Positions 11,801-20,143 of a DNA stretch of 64,000 nt are shown here, in pieces. Position 1 is the stretch's first letter. Each line of letters opens with the position of its first letter. Both the position numbers and the translations under genes were made by a program. Below the pieces are notes generated by a model, which saw only the letters and a program-made list of their open reading frames with translations, was not told the origin of the DNA and did not search any database. The DNA is from Agrobacterium sp. RAC06 (GTDB taxonomy: Bacteria; Pseudomonadota; Alphaproteobacteria; Rhizobiales; Rhizobiaceae), in the NCBI RefSeq assembly GCF_001713475.1, contig NZ_CP016499.1, forward strand, positions 2,813,501 to 2,877,500. The letters run 5' to 3'.

Positions 11801-11915
11801 CCCGTCCGAGATTGAAATAGGCCATGATCCCCGCAACCGTGGAGAGGATCATGAAATACCAGACGAGCGACTTGTGCCGCAGTGCCCATTCGGAAAGATT
11901 GAATTTGCTGTTCAT
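8862..11915 (-). CDS. RND-family efflux permease
   Basis: This 1017-residue inner-membrane protein belongs to the AcrB-like resistance-nodulation-division transporters, which exchange protons for exported drugs, solvents or other hydrophobic compounds. The N-terminus NLSEWALRHKSLVWYFM leads into the first membrane helix, then GREEDPEF and WPGASVDEMTSQVTD of the porter domain. The proton-relay pair Asp404-Asp405 occurs in GLLVDDAMIAIE, matching Asp407-Asp408 of AcrB. A second porter repeat and a final set of helices complete the molecule. The start overlaps the stop of the upstream adaptor gene (ATGA). Substrate cannot be told from sequence; no outer-membrane channel gene is next to it, so a TolC-like protein would come from elsewhere. 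Absence of the metal-site motifs of CusA-type pumps argues against metal export. Confidence 0.93.
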   Translation of the reverse strand: MNSKFNLSEWALRHKSLVWYFMILSTVAGIMAYFNLGREEDPEFTIKTMLIQAQWPGASVDEMTSQVTDRIEKKLQELESLDYTKSINAPGQATIYVNLLENTKAADVSQTWVKVRNMINDIVPNLPQGVVGPFFIDSFGDVYGNIYAFTADGLTQRQLRDYLEAARTEILAVPNVGKVDLIGAQDEVIYLEFSTRRMAALGITQQQIVETLQNQNAVVASGTLRTASESISMRVSGQFSTEDDLRKVNLRVNDRFFRLSDVATITRGYVDPQQALFRVNGEPAIGLAIGMKPGSNLLEFGEALSERMEKVTANLPIGIGIHHVADQAVVVDEAVGGFTKALFEAIAIVLVVSFISLGARAGLVVALSIPLVLAITFVAMEYLGISLQRISLGALIIALGLLVDDAMIAIEMMVSKLEQGEPLSKAAIAVWTSTAFPMLTGTLVTVASFIPVGLNDSAAGEFTFSLFVVIAVALIVSWIVAVLFAPVLGVLILPAKMERHHEQKGRVAQMFSRILAACMHRPKMTVAATFGVFLLSVYGMGFVQQQFFPASDRPELIVDWTGRQNSTLAQTKADMDEFEAAYLANDDSIDHWTSYVGQGAKRFVLSFDVQPSAPYFGQMVIVTKSIEAREALKEKLKAVAADGYPGTDILVKEMELGPPVGRPIQYRVSGPDPEKVREYAAGLAAVIGTEPRLGRIVFDWMEPARTVKVDVLQDKARLLGVSSSDIATALNNMAGGSTMTQLRDSIYLINVVGRAPGDERQSVETLRNLQLPGGDGQSVPLASIATFSYGMEQPVIWRRDRSPTITLKAAITDATQPATIDAALKGKVETFAADLPAGYHVAVGGSVESSAKSQAPIAAVVPLMLLTMTTILMFQLQSFQRLFMVVIVAPLGLIGVVAALLPSGAPLGFVAILGVLALIGILIRNSVILVVEIDTLQRNGRHAWDAVREATEHRMRPIMLTAAAASLALIPIASEIFWGPMAFAMMGGIIVGTVLTLLFLPALYLIWFRIKEPSVTA

Positions 11916-12997
11916 CGGGCGATCTCGTCGGTGAAGGAAACGATCTGATTTTCGGTGAGGGAGTTCACGCCGGCGCTGACCACGCGCTCTCCGGCCTGCA
12001 ATCCCGAAACAATGTCATAGCCGCCGCCATCGGCCTTTTCGGCTTCGACAGGCCGACGCGCCACGGCACCGCTGGCCGGGTCGATGACCCAGACAAATGC
12101 GCCGCCTGACTGATCGGCACCCATGGCCGTTTCAGGCAGCCAGATGGCGGTGGCGACGGCTGCGATTGGTCTCGCGACCACGGTGCTGCCGAGGCGAAAC
12201 GCTTTGTCCGGGGCAGAAAGCGCAAGCTTGGTTCGCCGCGTCCGGGTTGCGCCATCAGCCTCGGGTGCGACCTCCCGCACGCGACCTTGTGCCTTGATTT
12301 GCGGGTTCGACAGGAGGGTGACCTCGTATTCCGTGTCGGGCAGTTGAAGCGCCTTCAGCGTGTCGGGGACATCGATGACAGCATCGAGGGCCTCCAGCCG
12401 GGCGATCGTCACGGCCGATTGACCGGCTGCAACGACCTGTCCGACTTCCGCGCTAACGGCCGAAACGACACCATCGGTTTGTGCGACGACAGTGGCATAG
12501 GTTGTCTGCTCACGCGCTTTCGTCAGATCGGCTTCCTTTTGCCGGACAGTCGCCTCGGCGGCTTCCGCGGTCTGCTCGGCTTCTTCCAGTCGCTCACGCG
12601 TGGTCGCCTGGGTTCTCAGAAGTGTCGCCTGACGGCTGGCATTGACCTGCGCCAGATCGAGTTTGGCATTTGCGGATGCAAGATCTGCTTCGGCCTGGCG
12701 GACAGCGAGCTGAAGGCTGGTCGTGTCGAGCGTCATCAGAACCTCGCCGGCACGAACGACATCGCCGACATCGACCATGCGCGCGGTGACCCGACCGAGC
12801 AGACGAAAGCCGATGTCGACATTCAGCTTGGCCTCGACGGTCCCGGTGAAGGTCGATCCAGGCTCACTCGCGCGCGGCCCGGCGATGACCGAGAGAGCCG
12901 GACGCTCCTGCGGCGCGGCCTGTTCTTCGGCCTCGCTGCAGGAACTCAGCGCAACGACCGCAAGGCACAGAAATGCAATTGCTTTCACTTGCTTCAT
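11912..12997 (-). CDS. RND periplasmic adaptor lipoprotein (second adaptor)
   Basis: A membrane-fusion (HlyD/AcrA-type) subunit of 361 residues that would bridge the inner-membrane pump and the outer-membrane channel. It starts with a lipoprotein signal, hydrophobic residues 5-16 and lipobox LSSC with Cys20 as the likely lipidated residue. A lipoyl-like half (GFRLLGRVTARMVDVGDVVRAG) is followed by an Ala/Glu-rich coiled-coil hairpin at about residues 78-145 (AEADLASANAKLDLAQV, EEAEQTAEAAEATVRQKE), then the second lipoyl half and beta-barrel. It overlaps both neighbours by four bases. Only about moderate similarity to the other adaptor is apparent by eye, so it is not a recent exact duplicate. 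Confidence 0.92.
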   Translation of the reverse strand: MKQVKAIAFLCLAVVALSSCSEAEEQAAPQERPALSVIAGPRASEPGSTFTGTVEAKLNVDIGFRLLGRVTARMVDVGDVVRAGEVLMTLDTTSLQLAVRQAEADLASANAKLDLAQVNASRQATLLRTQATTRERLEEAEQTAEAAEATVRQKEADLTKAREQTTYATVVAQTDGVVSAVSAEVGQVVAAGQSAVTIARLEALDAVIDVPDTLKALQLPDTEYEVTLLSNPQIKAQGRVREVAPEADGATRTRRTKLALSAPDKAFRLGSTVVARPIAAVATAIWLPETAMGADQSGGAFVWVIDPASGAVARRPVEAEKADGGGYDIVSGLQAGERVVSAGVNSLTENQIVSFTDEIAR

Positions 12998-14121
12998 TGC
13001 GCGTCTCCCTGAACCGTACGAACCTTTTGTTTCGGATAGAGAAACTGCGTTCCCTCGACGACGAACTGATCACCGGGTTCAAGCCCGTTGGCGACGATGA
13101 TCCGGTCGGCGTCGTAGCGCAGCACCTCGATTTGACGGGTCTCGACTGTCTCCGTGGCCGGATCGACGACGAAGACTGCGGGCTTTCCGTTGGCACTGGT
13201 CAAAGATTGGGACGGAATGGATATTCGCCCCACTTCCGAGAGCTTCGCATAGGCCACAATTGCCGAACCCAGCGTGATCTCCGGTGGCGGATCGGTGATC
13301 GACAGCTTCAGTCGTACTGTGCCGAGCTTGCGATCCACCGAGGGGCTGATCTCCTGAATGTGCGCGACTGCGCGAATATCCGGCCGATCGACAAGGGCGA
13401 CTTCGACCGATTCAGGCGGCGTGTCCCTGGTCAAGGCACTTTCATCCACGTTGAAGACAGCATCGAGCTCGCCATCATGGGCGAGCTTGAATGCGGCCGA
13501 TGATGGCTGCACGACTTCTCCCGGCTCGATGCTCACAGCCGTGATGAGGCCATCGGCATCGGCTTTCAGCTCGGTCTGAGCCAGGCTTTCCTGCACGCTG
13601 GCGAGATTTGCCTGTGCTGCATCGAGATCATTGACTGCCGAATCATATTGCTGGATCGCCTCGTCCAGCTGCTGCTGTGGCAGAGCACCTGTCTGTGTCA
13701 GGGTGCGACGGCGGTTGAGATAGGATTCGGCGGTGCGCAAGGTGGCTTGGCGGGCGCGGATGGCCGCTTCTGCCGCCGCCAGATCCGCCTTCTGTTCCGT
13801 CGGATCGATGCGGGCAAGCACCTGACCGACCTTCACCCGATCGCCGACCCCGACATCACGGGCGATGACGCGGCCGCTGACCTTGAAGGACAGGACGCTT
13901 TCGACCCTCGGCTTCACCTCCCCGGTACCGGAGACCGTGACGGCATCGGACACGGTGGCTGCGGTCGCGACCCTCACCGTCGGCACATAGCCGGCCTTTT
14001 CCGACGCCTCGTCGCTGCAGGAGGCGAGAAGGAGGGGCAGAACTGCCGCCAGCAGCCATGGGAGTTTTCTTGACGTCGGGGGCAACCGACCCATCTGGCG
14101 CGTTACCAACGGGGTGGGCAT
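12994..14121 (-). CDS. RND periplasmic adaptor lipoprotein (first adaptor)
   Basis: A second membrane-fusion protein encoded first in the operon. I place the start at 14121 because AGGAG lies six bases upstream; an ATG at 14157 lacks a ribosome site and falls in the presumed operator. The resulting 375-residue protein has a long lipoprotein signal ending in LLASC (Cys35). Lipoyl halves (VLSFKVSGRVIARDVGVGDRVKVG and GLITAVSIEPGEVV), a coiled-coil hairpin with a QQQLDEAIQQYDSAVNDLDAA stretch, and C-terminal VDPATETVETRQIEV are family marks. The divergent TetR gene is the likely local regulator. An operon of two adaptors and one pump suggests either a hetero-adaptor complex or alternative adaptors. 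Confidence 0.92.
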   Translation of the reverse strand: MPTPLVTRQMGRLPPTSRKLPWLLAAVLPLLLASCSDEASEKAGYVPTVRVATAATVSDAVTVSGTGEVKPRVESVLSFKVSGRVIARDVGVGDRVKVGQVLARIDPTEQKADLAAAEAAIRARQATLRTAESYLNRRRTLTQTGALPQQQLDEAIQQYDSAVNDLDAAQANLASVQESLAQTELKADADGLITAVSIEPGEVVQPSSAAFKLAHDGELDAVFNVDESALTRDTPPESVEVALVDRPDIRAVAHIQEISPSVDRKLGTVRLKLSITDPPPEITLGSAIVAYAKLSEVGRISIPSQSLTSANGKPAVFVVDPATETVETRQIEVLRYDADRIIVANGLEPGDQFVVEGTQFLYPKQKVRTVQGDAQ

Positions 14122-14150
14122 CGCAGGCTCCTGAAAACGAGGGAGGATTT

Positions 14151-14170
14151 TATTCATCGTCTGTTGAATA
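14151..14170. promoter_or_regulatory. Candidate TetR operator in the RND/TetR divergent region
   Basis: A perfect inverted repeat TATTCA-N8-TGAATA lies 30 bases upstream of the adaptor start. On the minus strand a TTGACA (complement of 14193-14198) is followed after 18 bases by CATATA (complement of 14169-14174), so the repeat overlaps the presumed -10 region of the RND operon. That position fits a repressor site for the TetR protein encoded next door. Promoter match is moderate. Confidence 0.5.
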
Positions 14171-14218
14171 TATGCCGGAATGCGGCTAGGCTTGTCAAGC
14201 GAACGAATTGAGGGTGGT

Positions 14219-14920
14219 GTGAAACAGGTTAAGAACGTGCCAGAGCGGAAACGGGGTCGGCCTCGCCGGGGCGCAGAACAGAATGCCGAAGGCCTTCTGG
14301 AGGCTGCAATGGAGACCTTTGCGGCAAATGGTTTCGAGCAGACATCACTGCGCGCAATCGCAGCGACCGCAGGTGTCGACGTCGCGCTGATATCCTACCG
14401 CTACGGATCAAAAATGGGCCTTTGGCAGGCGATCGTGACCGAAGTGGCGCGCGAAACCGTGGAATTGCTCGAGGCAGCGATTGCTCGGGCCCAAGACCGC
14501 CCGCAAGCAGAGCGTGTCGATTTCATCAGTTCCGAAGTCGTGGACGTGATCTGGCGGCGAACACATTTTTCGAGAATTATGTTTTCGGAAATCATTCAAA
14601 GCCGGGACGAGGAACGAAAGGATTTCATCGAGGAGGCCTTGGCGAAGCCATTTCTCGAAGTCGTCTATCCTTTCGTGCAGTCAAGCCTTGAGGCGGCGGG
14701 GCAGAAGCGTCCGTTCGATATCAAACTGGGCATGATGGCGTCGATCGCGCTTGCGGGACTCTTGAGTTCAACGCGCGAGTTCACCGGCCGCTTCGTGGAG
14801 GTGGCGAGACATGACGAAATGCTGCAATACCAGGTGAAGCAGATCATCAAGAGCATGTGGACCGGCCCCGCTAACAACGCGGTGCCCACCCCTCAAGCAG
14901 CTGGAACGAAGGGATCCTGA
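14219..14920 (+). CDS. TetR/AcrR family regulator of the RND operon
   Basis: The protein carries an N-terminal TetR helix-turn-helix (GLLEAAMETFAANGFEQTS, AIAATAGVDVALISYRYGSK) and a C-terminal ligand domain of the size usual in efflux regulators. Start choice is uncertain: GTG at 14219 has GAGGGTG just upstream and gives 233 residues, while an ATG at 14180 would add 13 residues without a clear ribosome site. A basic stretch ERKRGRPRRG precedes the helix-turn-helix, common in TetR proteins. It is divergent from the two-adaptor RND operon with an inverted repeat between them, so it most likely represses that operon and perhaps itself. The ligand is unknown. Confidence 0.88.
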   Translation: MKQVKNVPERKRGRPRRGAEQNAEGLLEAAMETFAANGFEQTSLRAIAATAGVDVALISYRYGSKMGLWQAIVTEVARETVELLEAAIARAQDRPQAERVDFISSEVVDVIWRRTHFSRIMFSEIIQSRDEERKDFIEEALAKPFLEVVYPFVQSSLEAAGQKRPFDIKLGMMASIALAGLLSSTREFTGRFVEVARHDEMLQYQVKQIIKSMWTGPANNAVPTPQAAGTKGS

Positions 14921-14941
14921 CCAACCGTTGCAAGGGCTCTA

Positions 14942-15646
14942 TCAGCGGTGTGGTTCGCCGGGTCCCGTTGCACGGTAAAGCAGATAGGCAAAGACGGCAG
15001 CCAGACCGAACCATGTCATGGCATAGCCGAAATGCTTGTTCGGGAAGGAGACGACGGTCAGCCCGCCAATCGGGAGTGCGTCGCCGCGTTCGTCAGAATC
15101 GATGAAATAGGGCGCCACGTCACCTAGCCCGAGCGTACCGGCCATCGCAAAGGTGTCGCGAGAGAACCAGCGGCCATTGGCGGGATCATTGTCCCGCAAA
15201 AAGGCGCCGCCGGGTTGGGTGAGCCGCAAAAGCCCCGTCACCTCGGGCTCGCCAGCAGGTCGCTGACGATCTGCCGGCGACGTGCGATCATCAGGTACGA
15301 AGCCTCTGTTGACGAAGAGCCGCCACCCTTCGAGCGTTTCGAAAGGCGACATGACCCAGAAACCGGACCCGCGGGCCGTAACGGCCTTGACGAGGATATC
15401 GTCGCCCGGAAGATAGCGGCCTTGTACCTCGACGCGGCGATATTCCGCGGTGTCGAAGGAGACGGCAGCCCAGTCATTAGGACCGGGCGCAGAGACCGGC
15501 GGGGCAAGAAGCCCCGCTTCGACCCGTTCTATGAGTGCCGTTTTCCACTGAAGACGCTGGAGCTGCCAGACGCCCAGCCCGAGGAGCAGGGCGATGGCGA
15601 GCGTGCCGAGCCCGATGATCCACCATGGTCGGCCCGCTCGCGTCAT
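14942..15646 (-). CDS. SURF1 family cytochrome oxidase assembly protein
   Basis: A 234-residue membrane protein with the SURF1 layout: one N-terminal transmembrane helix (residues about 9-27), a periplasmic domain and a second helix near the C-terminus (about 208-225). Family marks are LGVWQLQRLQWK, RRVEVQGRYLPG, WRLFVNRGFVP, NDPANGRWFSRD and the terminal FPNKHFGYAMTWFGLA. SURF1 proteins assist heme a / heme o insertion or assembly of heme-copper oxidases. It lies 14 bases after cyoD in the same direction and starts with GAGGTGAC as ribosome site, so it serves the adjacent bo-type oxidase. Confidence 0.93.
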   Translation of the reverse strand: MTRAGRPWWIIGLGTLAIALLLGLGVWQLQRLQWKTALIERVEAGLLAPPVSAPGPNDWAAVSFDTAEYRRVEVQGRYLPGDDILVKAVTARGSGFWVMSPFETLEGWRLFVNRGFVPDDRTSPADRQRPAGEPEVTGLLRLTQPGGAFLRDNDPANGRWFSRDTFAMAGTLGLGDVAPYFIDSDERGDALPIGGLTVVSFPNKHFGYAMTWFGLAAVFAYLLYRATGPGEPHR

Positions 15647-15660
15647 GTCACCTCGCTGTC

Positions 15661-16059
15661 TCAGGAGCCGAAGCCCTGGAAGCTCTCGTGATCCATTGAT
15701 GGCATCATGTTGGTGTTGAGGTTGTACATGACCCAGACGGAGCCAGCGATCATGATCACCACGACGATGACAGTGAAGATCATCGACAGCATGGTCCAGC
15801 CTTCGTCCGACCGGGTGTTCATGTGCAGGAAGTAGACCATGTGGACGAGAACCTGGACGACAGCGAAGGCGATCACGGTCACCGCGGTCAAGACGCGGCT
15901 TTCGAAGCCACCGCTCATGACAATCGCAAAGGGAATGATCGTCAGGATCGCGGCCAGCACGAAGCCGGTCAGGTATGACCGGTAGCTGCCATGATCATGA
16001 CCGGTGCTGTCGTGACCATGGTCGTTGTGGCCATGGGGCTTGATGGAGTGTTGCGACAT
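15661..16059 (-). CDS. cyoD: Cytochrome o ubiquinol oxidase subunit IV
   Basis: A 132-residue small subunit of the quinol oxidase with three predicted membrane helices (about 32-52, 58-80 and 92-114). The frame is open upstream to 16140, but the ATG at 16059 shares its A with the cyoC stop and gives the typical MSQHS start. The first 24 residues are rich in histidine (seven His, with Asp and Gly), a soluble tail facing the cytoplasm. CyoD is thought to help assemble the copper B site in subunit I. The usual motif QVLVHMVYFLHMN is intact. Fourth gene of cyoABCD. Confidence 0.95.
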   Translation of the reverse strand: MSQHSIKPHGHNDHGHDSTGHDHGSYRSYLTGFVLAAILTIIPFAIVMSGGFESRVLTAVTVIAFAVVQVLVHMVYFLHMNTRSDEGWTMLSMIFTVIVVVIMIAGSVWVMYNLNTNMMPSMDHESFQGFGS

Positions 16060-16679
16060 CAGATCATCCCCAGAAGATAAACGAAGGTGAAGACCCCGAT
16101 CCAGATGACATCGAGGAAGTGCCAGAACATGCTCAAGCATTCCATGCGTCGGGTGTTGGCAGGGATCAGGCCTTTCTGATTGACCTGGATCATCAGCGTG
16201 ACAAGCCAGATGCAGCCGAACAGCACGTGCAGGCCGTGCGTGCCGACCAGCGCGAAGAAGGCCGAGAGGAAGGCCGAGCGCTGCGGACCAGCGCCGAGCT
16301 CGATCAGGTGATGAAACTCGTAGATCTCGAGCGCCAGGAAGGCGATGCCGAGCAGGAGAGTGATGGCAAGCCAGATCTGCATGCGGGCCTGCCTGCCCTC
16401 ATACATGGCGAGCATGGCGAAGCCGAAAGTGATCGAGGAGACCAGCAGGAAGCCAGTGTTGATCGCAATCAGGTTCAGCTCGAAGAGCGCCTTTGGGCCG
16501 GGACCGGCCGCATAGCTCTGGCCGACCACGGCGAAGACCGCGAAGAGGACTGCAAACATCAGGCAGTCGCTCATCAGGTAGATCCAGAAGCCGAGCCGCG
16601 TCGACGCGCCTTCCGGATGGTGATGCGGCTCGGTTTCCCAATAGACGGCAGGCGTATCGGTTTGGGTGACGGTGCTCAC
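16059..16679 (-). CDS. cyoC: Cytochrome o ubiquinol oxidase subunit III
   Basis: A 206-residue protein with five membrane helices of the COX3 superfamily, found in the bo3-type oxidase. Marks are [18 protein letters not shown] near residue 30, a long central helix pair with [14 protein letters not shown], and [13 protein letters not shown]. It starts with GTG overlapping the cyoB stop (GTGA) and ends overlapping the cyoD ATG. It carries no redox centre and supports stability of subunit I. Confidence 0.96.
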   Translation of the reverse strand: MSTVTQTDTPAVYWETEPHHHPEGASTRLGFWIYLMSDCLMFAVLFAVFAVVGQSYAAGPGPKALFELNLIAINTGFLLVSSITFGFAMLAMYEGRQARMQIWLAITLLLGIAFLALEIYEFHHLIELGAGPQRSAFLSAFFALVGTHGLHVLFGCIWLVTLMIQVNQKGLIPANTRRMECLSMFWHFLDVIWIGVFTFVYLLGMI

Positions 16680-18688
16680 GATTGTTGCGCTCCTACGCTT
16701 GCCAGTTCGCGCTCACGCGCCTTTTCGACACGCTCGACCTCGTCGACGGGGACGTAATAGTCCCGATCGTAGTTGAAGGTATGGGCGATCGACACGGCGA
16801 TGATCGCGAGGAAGGACACGGCCGCCAGCCACCAGATGTACCAGACCAGCGCGAAGCCGCAGAGCGTGGCAAGCGCGGAGATCATGACGCCTGAGCCGGT
16901 GTAACGCGGCATGTGGATCGGCAGATAGGGTGCCTTCGGGCGTGTCTGGCCAACCTGCTTCATGTCGTGCCAGGCGTCGAGATCGTGGACGACAGGCGTG
17001 AAGGCGAAGTTGTATGCCGGCGGCGGGGAGGACGTCGCCCATTCGAGCGTGCGACCATCCCAGGGGTCGCCGGTGACATCCATGTTGTCCTTCCGGTTCC
17101 AGATCGAGACTGCGATCTGGATGAAGAAGGCGGCGATGCCGACAGCGATCAGCACGGCGCCCAGCGCTGCCAGAATGAACCATATCCTGAGATCCGGATC
17201 ATCAAAGACGCGCATGCGGCGGGTGACCCCCATCAGGCCGAGCACGTAGAGCGGCATGAAGGCGAGCCAGAAGCCGCTGACCCAGCTCCAGAAGGAGACC
17301 TTGCCCCAGAAGACATTAAGCTGGAAGCCGAAAGCCTTGGGCCACCAATAGGCGATCGCCGCAAAGCAGCCGAACAACACACCGCCGATGATGACGTTGT
17401 GGAAGTGCGCCACCAGGAAGAGCGAGTTGTGCAGGACGAAGTCTGCCGGCGGGACAGCAAGAAGTACGCCGGTCATGCCACCGATGGTGAAGGTCAGCAT
17501 GAAGGCGACCGTCCACATCATCGGCAGATCGAAGCGCACCCTGCCCTTATACATGGTGAAGAGCCAGTTGAAGATCTTGGCCCCCGTGGGCACCGAGATG
17601 ATCATGGTGGTGATGCCGAAGAAGGCGTTCACCGAGGCGCCCGAGCCCATGGTGAAGAAGTGGTGCAGCCAGACGACATAGCTCAGGATCGTGATGCAGA
17701 CGGTGGCATAGACCATCGAGCTGTAGCCGAATAGACGCTTGCCGGAAAAGGTCGAGGTGATCTCCGAGAAGACGCCGAAGAGCGGCAGGATGAGGATGTA
17801 GACTTCCGGGTGACCCCAGATCCAGATGAGGTTGATATACATCATCGGGTTGCCGCCGAGATCATTCGTGAAGAAGTTCGTTCCCACGTAGCGATCAAGC
17901 GTCAGGAGGATCAGCGTCATCGTCAAAACCGGGAAGGAGGCGACGATGAGGATGTTGGTGCAGAGTGCCGTCCAGGTGAAGACCGGCATGCGCATCAGGG
18001 TCATGCCCGGGGCACGCATCTTGACGATGGTGACGAGCAGGTTGATGCCGGACAGCGTCGTTCCAACCCCGGCGATCTGGAGGCCCCAGATATAGTAATC
18101 GACCCCGACCCACGGACTGTAGCCGATGCCCGACAGTGGCGGGAAGGCAAGCCAGCCGGTCTGCGCGAACTCACCGACGAAGAGTGAGGCCATGACAAGC
18201 ACGGCACCGCCGACGGTCATCCAGAAGGAGAAGTTGTTGAGGAAGGGGAACGAGACGTCTCGCGCGCCGATCTGCAGCGGCACGACGTAGTTCATCAGTC
18301 CCGTGACGAAGGGCATCGCCACGAAGAAGATCATGATCACGCCGTGGGCGGTGAAGATCTGGTCATAGTGATGGGCGTTAAGATAGCCCTCCGAGCCATT
18401 GAAGGCGAGCACCTGCTGAAGGCGCATCATGATGGCATCGGCGAAGCCTCGCACCAGCATGACCAACGCCAGAATTATATACATGATGCCGATCTTCTTG
18501 TGATCGACAGAGGTCAGCCATTCCCGCCAGAGATAGCCCCAAAGGCGGTAATAGGTCAGCGCGCCCACCGTTGCAGCGCCCCCGACCGCAACCACAACGA
18601 AGGTTGCAAGCACGATCGGGTCCGACGGGATCGCACTCCAATTGAGGCGACCGAGAAGAAGCGTGGTGGAATGGTCTATCGTAGCCAT
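16676..18688 (-). CDS. cyoB: Cytochrome o ubiquinol oxidase subunit I
   Basis: The 670-residue catalytic subunit reduces oxygen to water with electrons from ubiquinol and pumps protons. All key residues align with E. coli CyoB at an offset of nine: quinone-site Arg80, Asp84, His107 and Gln110 (E. coli Arg71, Asp75, His98, Gln101) and the low-spin heme ligand His115 (His106). The copper B and cross-linked Tyr motif [12 protein letters not shown], the WLHHFFTMG pair, and [11 protein letters not shown] with the heme o and heme b ligands are intact. The quinone residues separate it from cytochrome c oxidases. It lies 12 bases after cyoA. Confidence 0.98.
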   Translation of the reverse strand: MATIDHSTTLLLGRLNWSAIPSDPIVLATFVVVAVGGAATVGALTYYRLWGYLWREWLTSVDHKKIGIMYIILALVMLVRGFADAIMMRLQQVLAFNGSEGYLNAHHYDQIFTAHGVIMIFFVAMPFVTGLMNYVVPLQIGARDVSFPFLNNFSFWMTVGGAVLVMASLFVGEFAQTGWLAFPPLSGIGYSPWVGVDYYIWGLQIAGVGTTLSGINLLVTIVKMRAPGMTLMRMPVFTWTALCTNILIVASFPVLTMTLILLTLDRYVGTNFFTNDLGGNPMMYINLIWIWGHPEVYILILPLFGVFSEITSTFSGKRLFGYSSMVYATVCITILSYVVWLHHFFTMGSGASVNAFFGITTMIISVPTGAKIFNWLFTMYKGRVRFDLPMMWTVAFMLTFTIGGMTGVLLAVPPADFVLHNSLFLVAHFHNVIIGGVLFGCFAAIAYWWPKAFGFQLNVFWGKVSFWSWVSGFWLAFMPLYVLGLMGVTRRMRVFDDPDLRIWFILAALGAVLIAVGIAAFFIQIAVSIWNRKDNMDVTGDPWDGRTLEWATSSPPPAYNFAFTPVVHDLDAWHDMKQVGQTRPKAPYLPIHMPRYTGSGVMISALATLCGFALVWYIWWLAAVSFLAIIAVSIAHTFNYDRDYYVPVDEVERVEKARERELASVGAQQS

Positions 18689-18700
18689 GCCAAATTCCTG

Positions 18701-19906
18701 TCAGAGTTGCGGCGCATTGCCGGATGCCTGCCGGACGAGCGTGAGAAAACGTTCGGCCTCACCGCCGAAAGGCGATACCGGCTGCGGCATGTTGTGTCCC
18801 ATCAGTGGACCCGAAACGACGGGCTGGTCGTTGTAGGAAGCAGGCTTTGCGGCCAGCATCTGCTCCAGCTCTTCCGCCGAGCAGAAGCCGAGAACCTTGA
18901 AGGGTTCCCAGCCGAAGACCGGCTCGCGCGTGCCGCGGCGTTCATGCTTGTCGTAGATCAGGGCGCTCATGTTGACCGTTCCGGCGAGACCCGTTCCGCC
19001 TTGGGCGTCGAGCGCCATCATTTCGGCCATGCAGATCTTGCCGTCTTCGACGCACATGTTGACCACGCGCGGAAATAGCTGCGGATCGACACTGGCAAAC
19101 GTGATCGGCGTGACGTTCTCGGTGGGACGCTCGAGCTCGAGATACTTCGCCCGGTCCAGCTTGTCGCTGCCCGCGCGCGCCTCCTCGACCCAGGCCTCGA
19201 AGGCGGCAGCGTCGGTTGCGTTTGCCTTGAAGCGCATGCCAGAGAAGCCGGCACCCGAGTAATGCGAGGCGAGCCCCTGGAAGGTACCTTCCTTATTGAA
19301 AACACCGTGCAGCGTCGTCTGCATGCCGGGCATGGCGTAGATCATGCCGGCCATGTGCGGGATGTAGAAGGCATTCATCACCGAAGAGGAGGTCAGCGAG
19401 AATCGGATCGGCCGATCGACCGGGACCGGAAGTTCGTTCACCGTGGCGACGCCGTATTGCGGGTAGATGAAGAGCCATTTCCAGTCGAGTGCCACGACCT
19501 GAACCTCAAGCGGCTCCTGCTGCGGATCGAGCGGCTGCTCCTCAGACACGCGCGCCAGTGGCCTGTAGGGATCGAGAAGATGGGTACCGACCCAGGTCAG
19601 CGCACCGAGGCAGATGATGATCATCAGGGGGATCGCCCAGATGATCAGCTCGAGCTTGGTCGAGTGGGACCAGTTCGGCCTGTAGATCGCCTGACTGTTG
19701 GATGCACGGTAGTGCCAGGCGAACCAGCAGGTGAGCGCCATCACCGGAATAATGATGATCAGCATCAGAAGCGTGGAGATGACCAGAAGGTCACGCTGCT
19801 GGGCGGCGACGTCGCCGGTGGGAGCAAGGACTTCAGCCTTGCAGGCGGACAGGAAAAGGACCGCCACCACGGCGGCCAATATTTTCGGGAGGCGAAGCTC
19901 TTGCAT
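18701..19906 (-). CDS. cyoA: Cytochrome o ubiquinol oxidase subunit II
   Basis: A 401-residue lipoprotein subunit. The signal ends in LSAC with Cys22 as lipidated residue, two membrane helices follow (about 41-63 and 87-107), and a periplasmic cupredoxin domain with DWKWLFIYPQYGVATVNE comes next. The Cys and His ligands of a copper A centre are absent, as expected for a quinol oxidase. The C-terminal extension beyond residue 300 is longer than in E. coli CyoA (315 residues), which is common in rhizobial homologues. First gene of the operon; AGGGTAAGAG precedes the start. Confidence 0.96.
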   Translation of the reverse strand: MQELRLPKILAAVVAVLFLSACKAEVLAPTGDVAAQQRDLLVISTLLMLIIIIPVMALTCWFAWHYRASNSQAIYRPNWSHSTKLELIIWAIPLMIIICLGALTWVGTHLLDPYRPLARVSEEQPLDPQQEPLEVQVVALDWKWLFIYPQYGVATVNELPVPVDRPIRFSLTSSSVMNAFYIPHMAGMIYAMPGMQTTLHGVFNKEGTFQGLASHYSGAGFSGMRFKANATDAAAFEAWVEEARAGSDKLDRAKYLELERPTENVTPITFASVDPQLFPRVVNMCVEDGKICMAEMMALDAQGGTGLAGTVNMSALIYDKHERRGTREPVFGWEPFKVLGFCSAEELEQMLAAKPASYNDQPVVSGPLMGHNMPQPVSPFGGEAERFLTLVRQASGNAPQL

Positions 19907-20143
19907 CTCTTACCCTGATACGCTGACGGGTCACAGAGCAGGGGTCCCCCCGAACACCACTCGACGACCATTGACATTCGCCAAGCTAGTTAGTTGGGTT
20001 TTGCGGTGCAGCACATACGACAATTTGTCACCTGTCAATTTGGCCGCACCTGCGGCATTTCATTTCAGCATGTTAGACTAAGGCGAACGCTGTATCCCCC
20101 GGTGCGCGCCCGCCCAGTACAATCGAGAAAGTGATCCCGCGAC
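19907..20143. promoter_or_regulatory. Divergent cyo/MFS intergenic region with a GACAA-T-TTGTC palindrome
   Basis: This 237-base gap holds the promoters of cyoA (-) and the MFS gene (+). On the minus strand TTGACA (complement of 20033-20038) could be a -35 box, but the -10 region is poor. Inside its spacer is an 11-base palindrome GACAA-T-TTGTC (20019-20029), a possible regulator site. On the plus strand TTGACA occurs at 19971-19976. No FNR/Anr-type TTGAT-N4-ATCAA box is visible. Confidence 0.3.
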
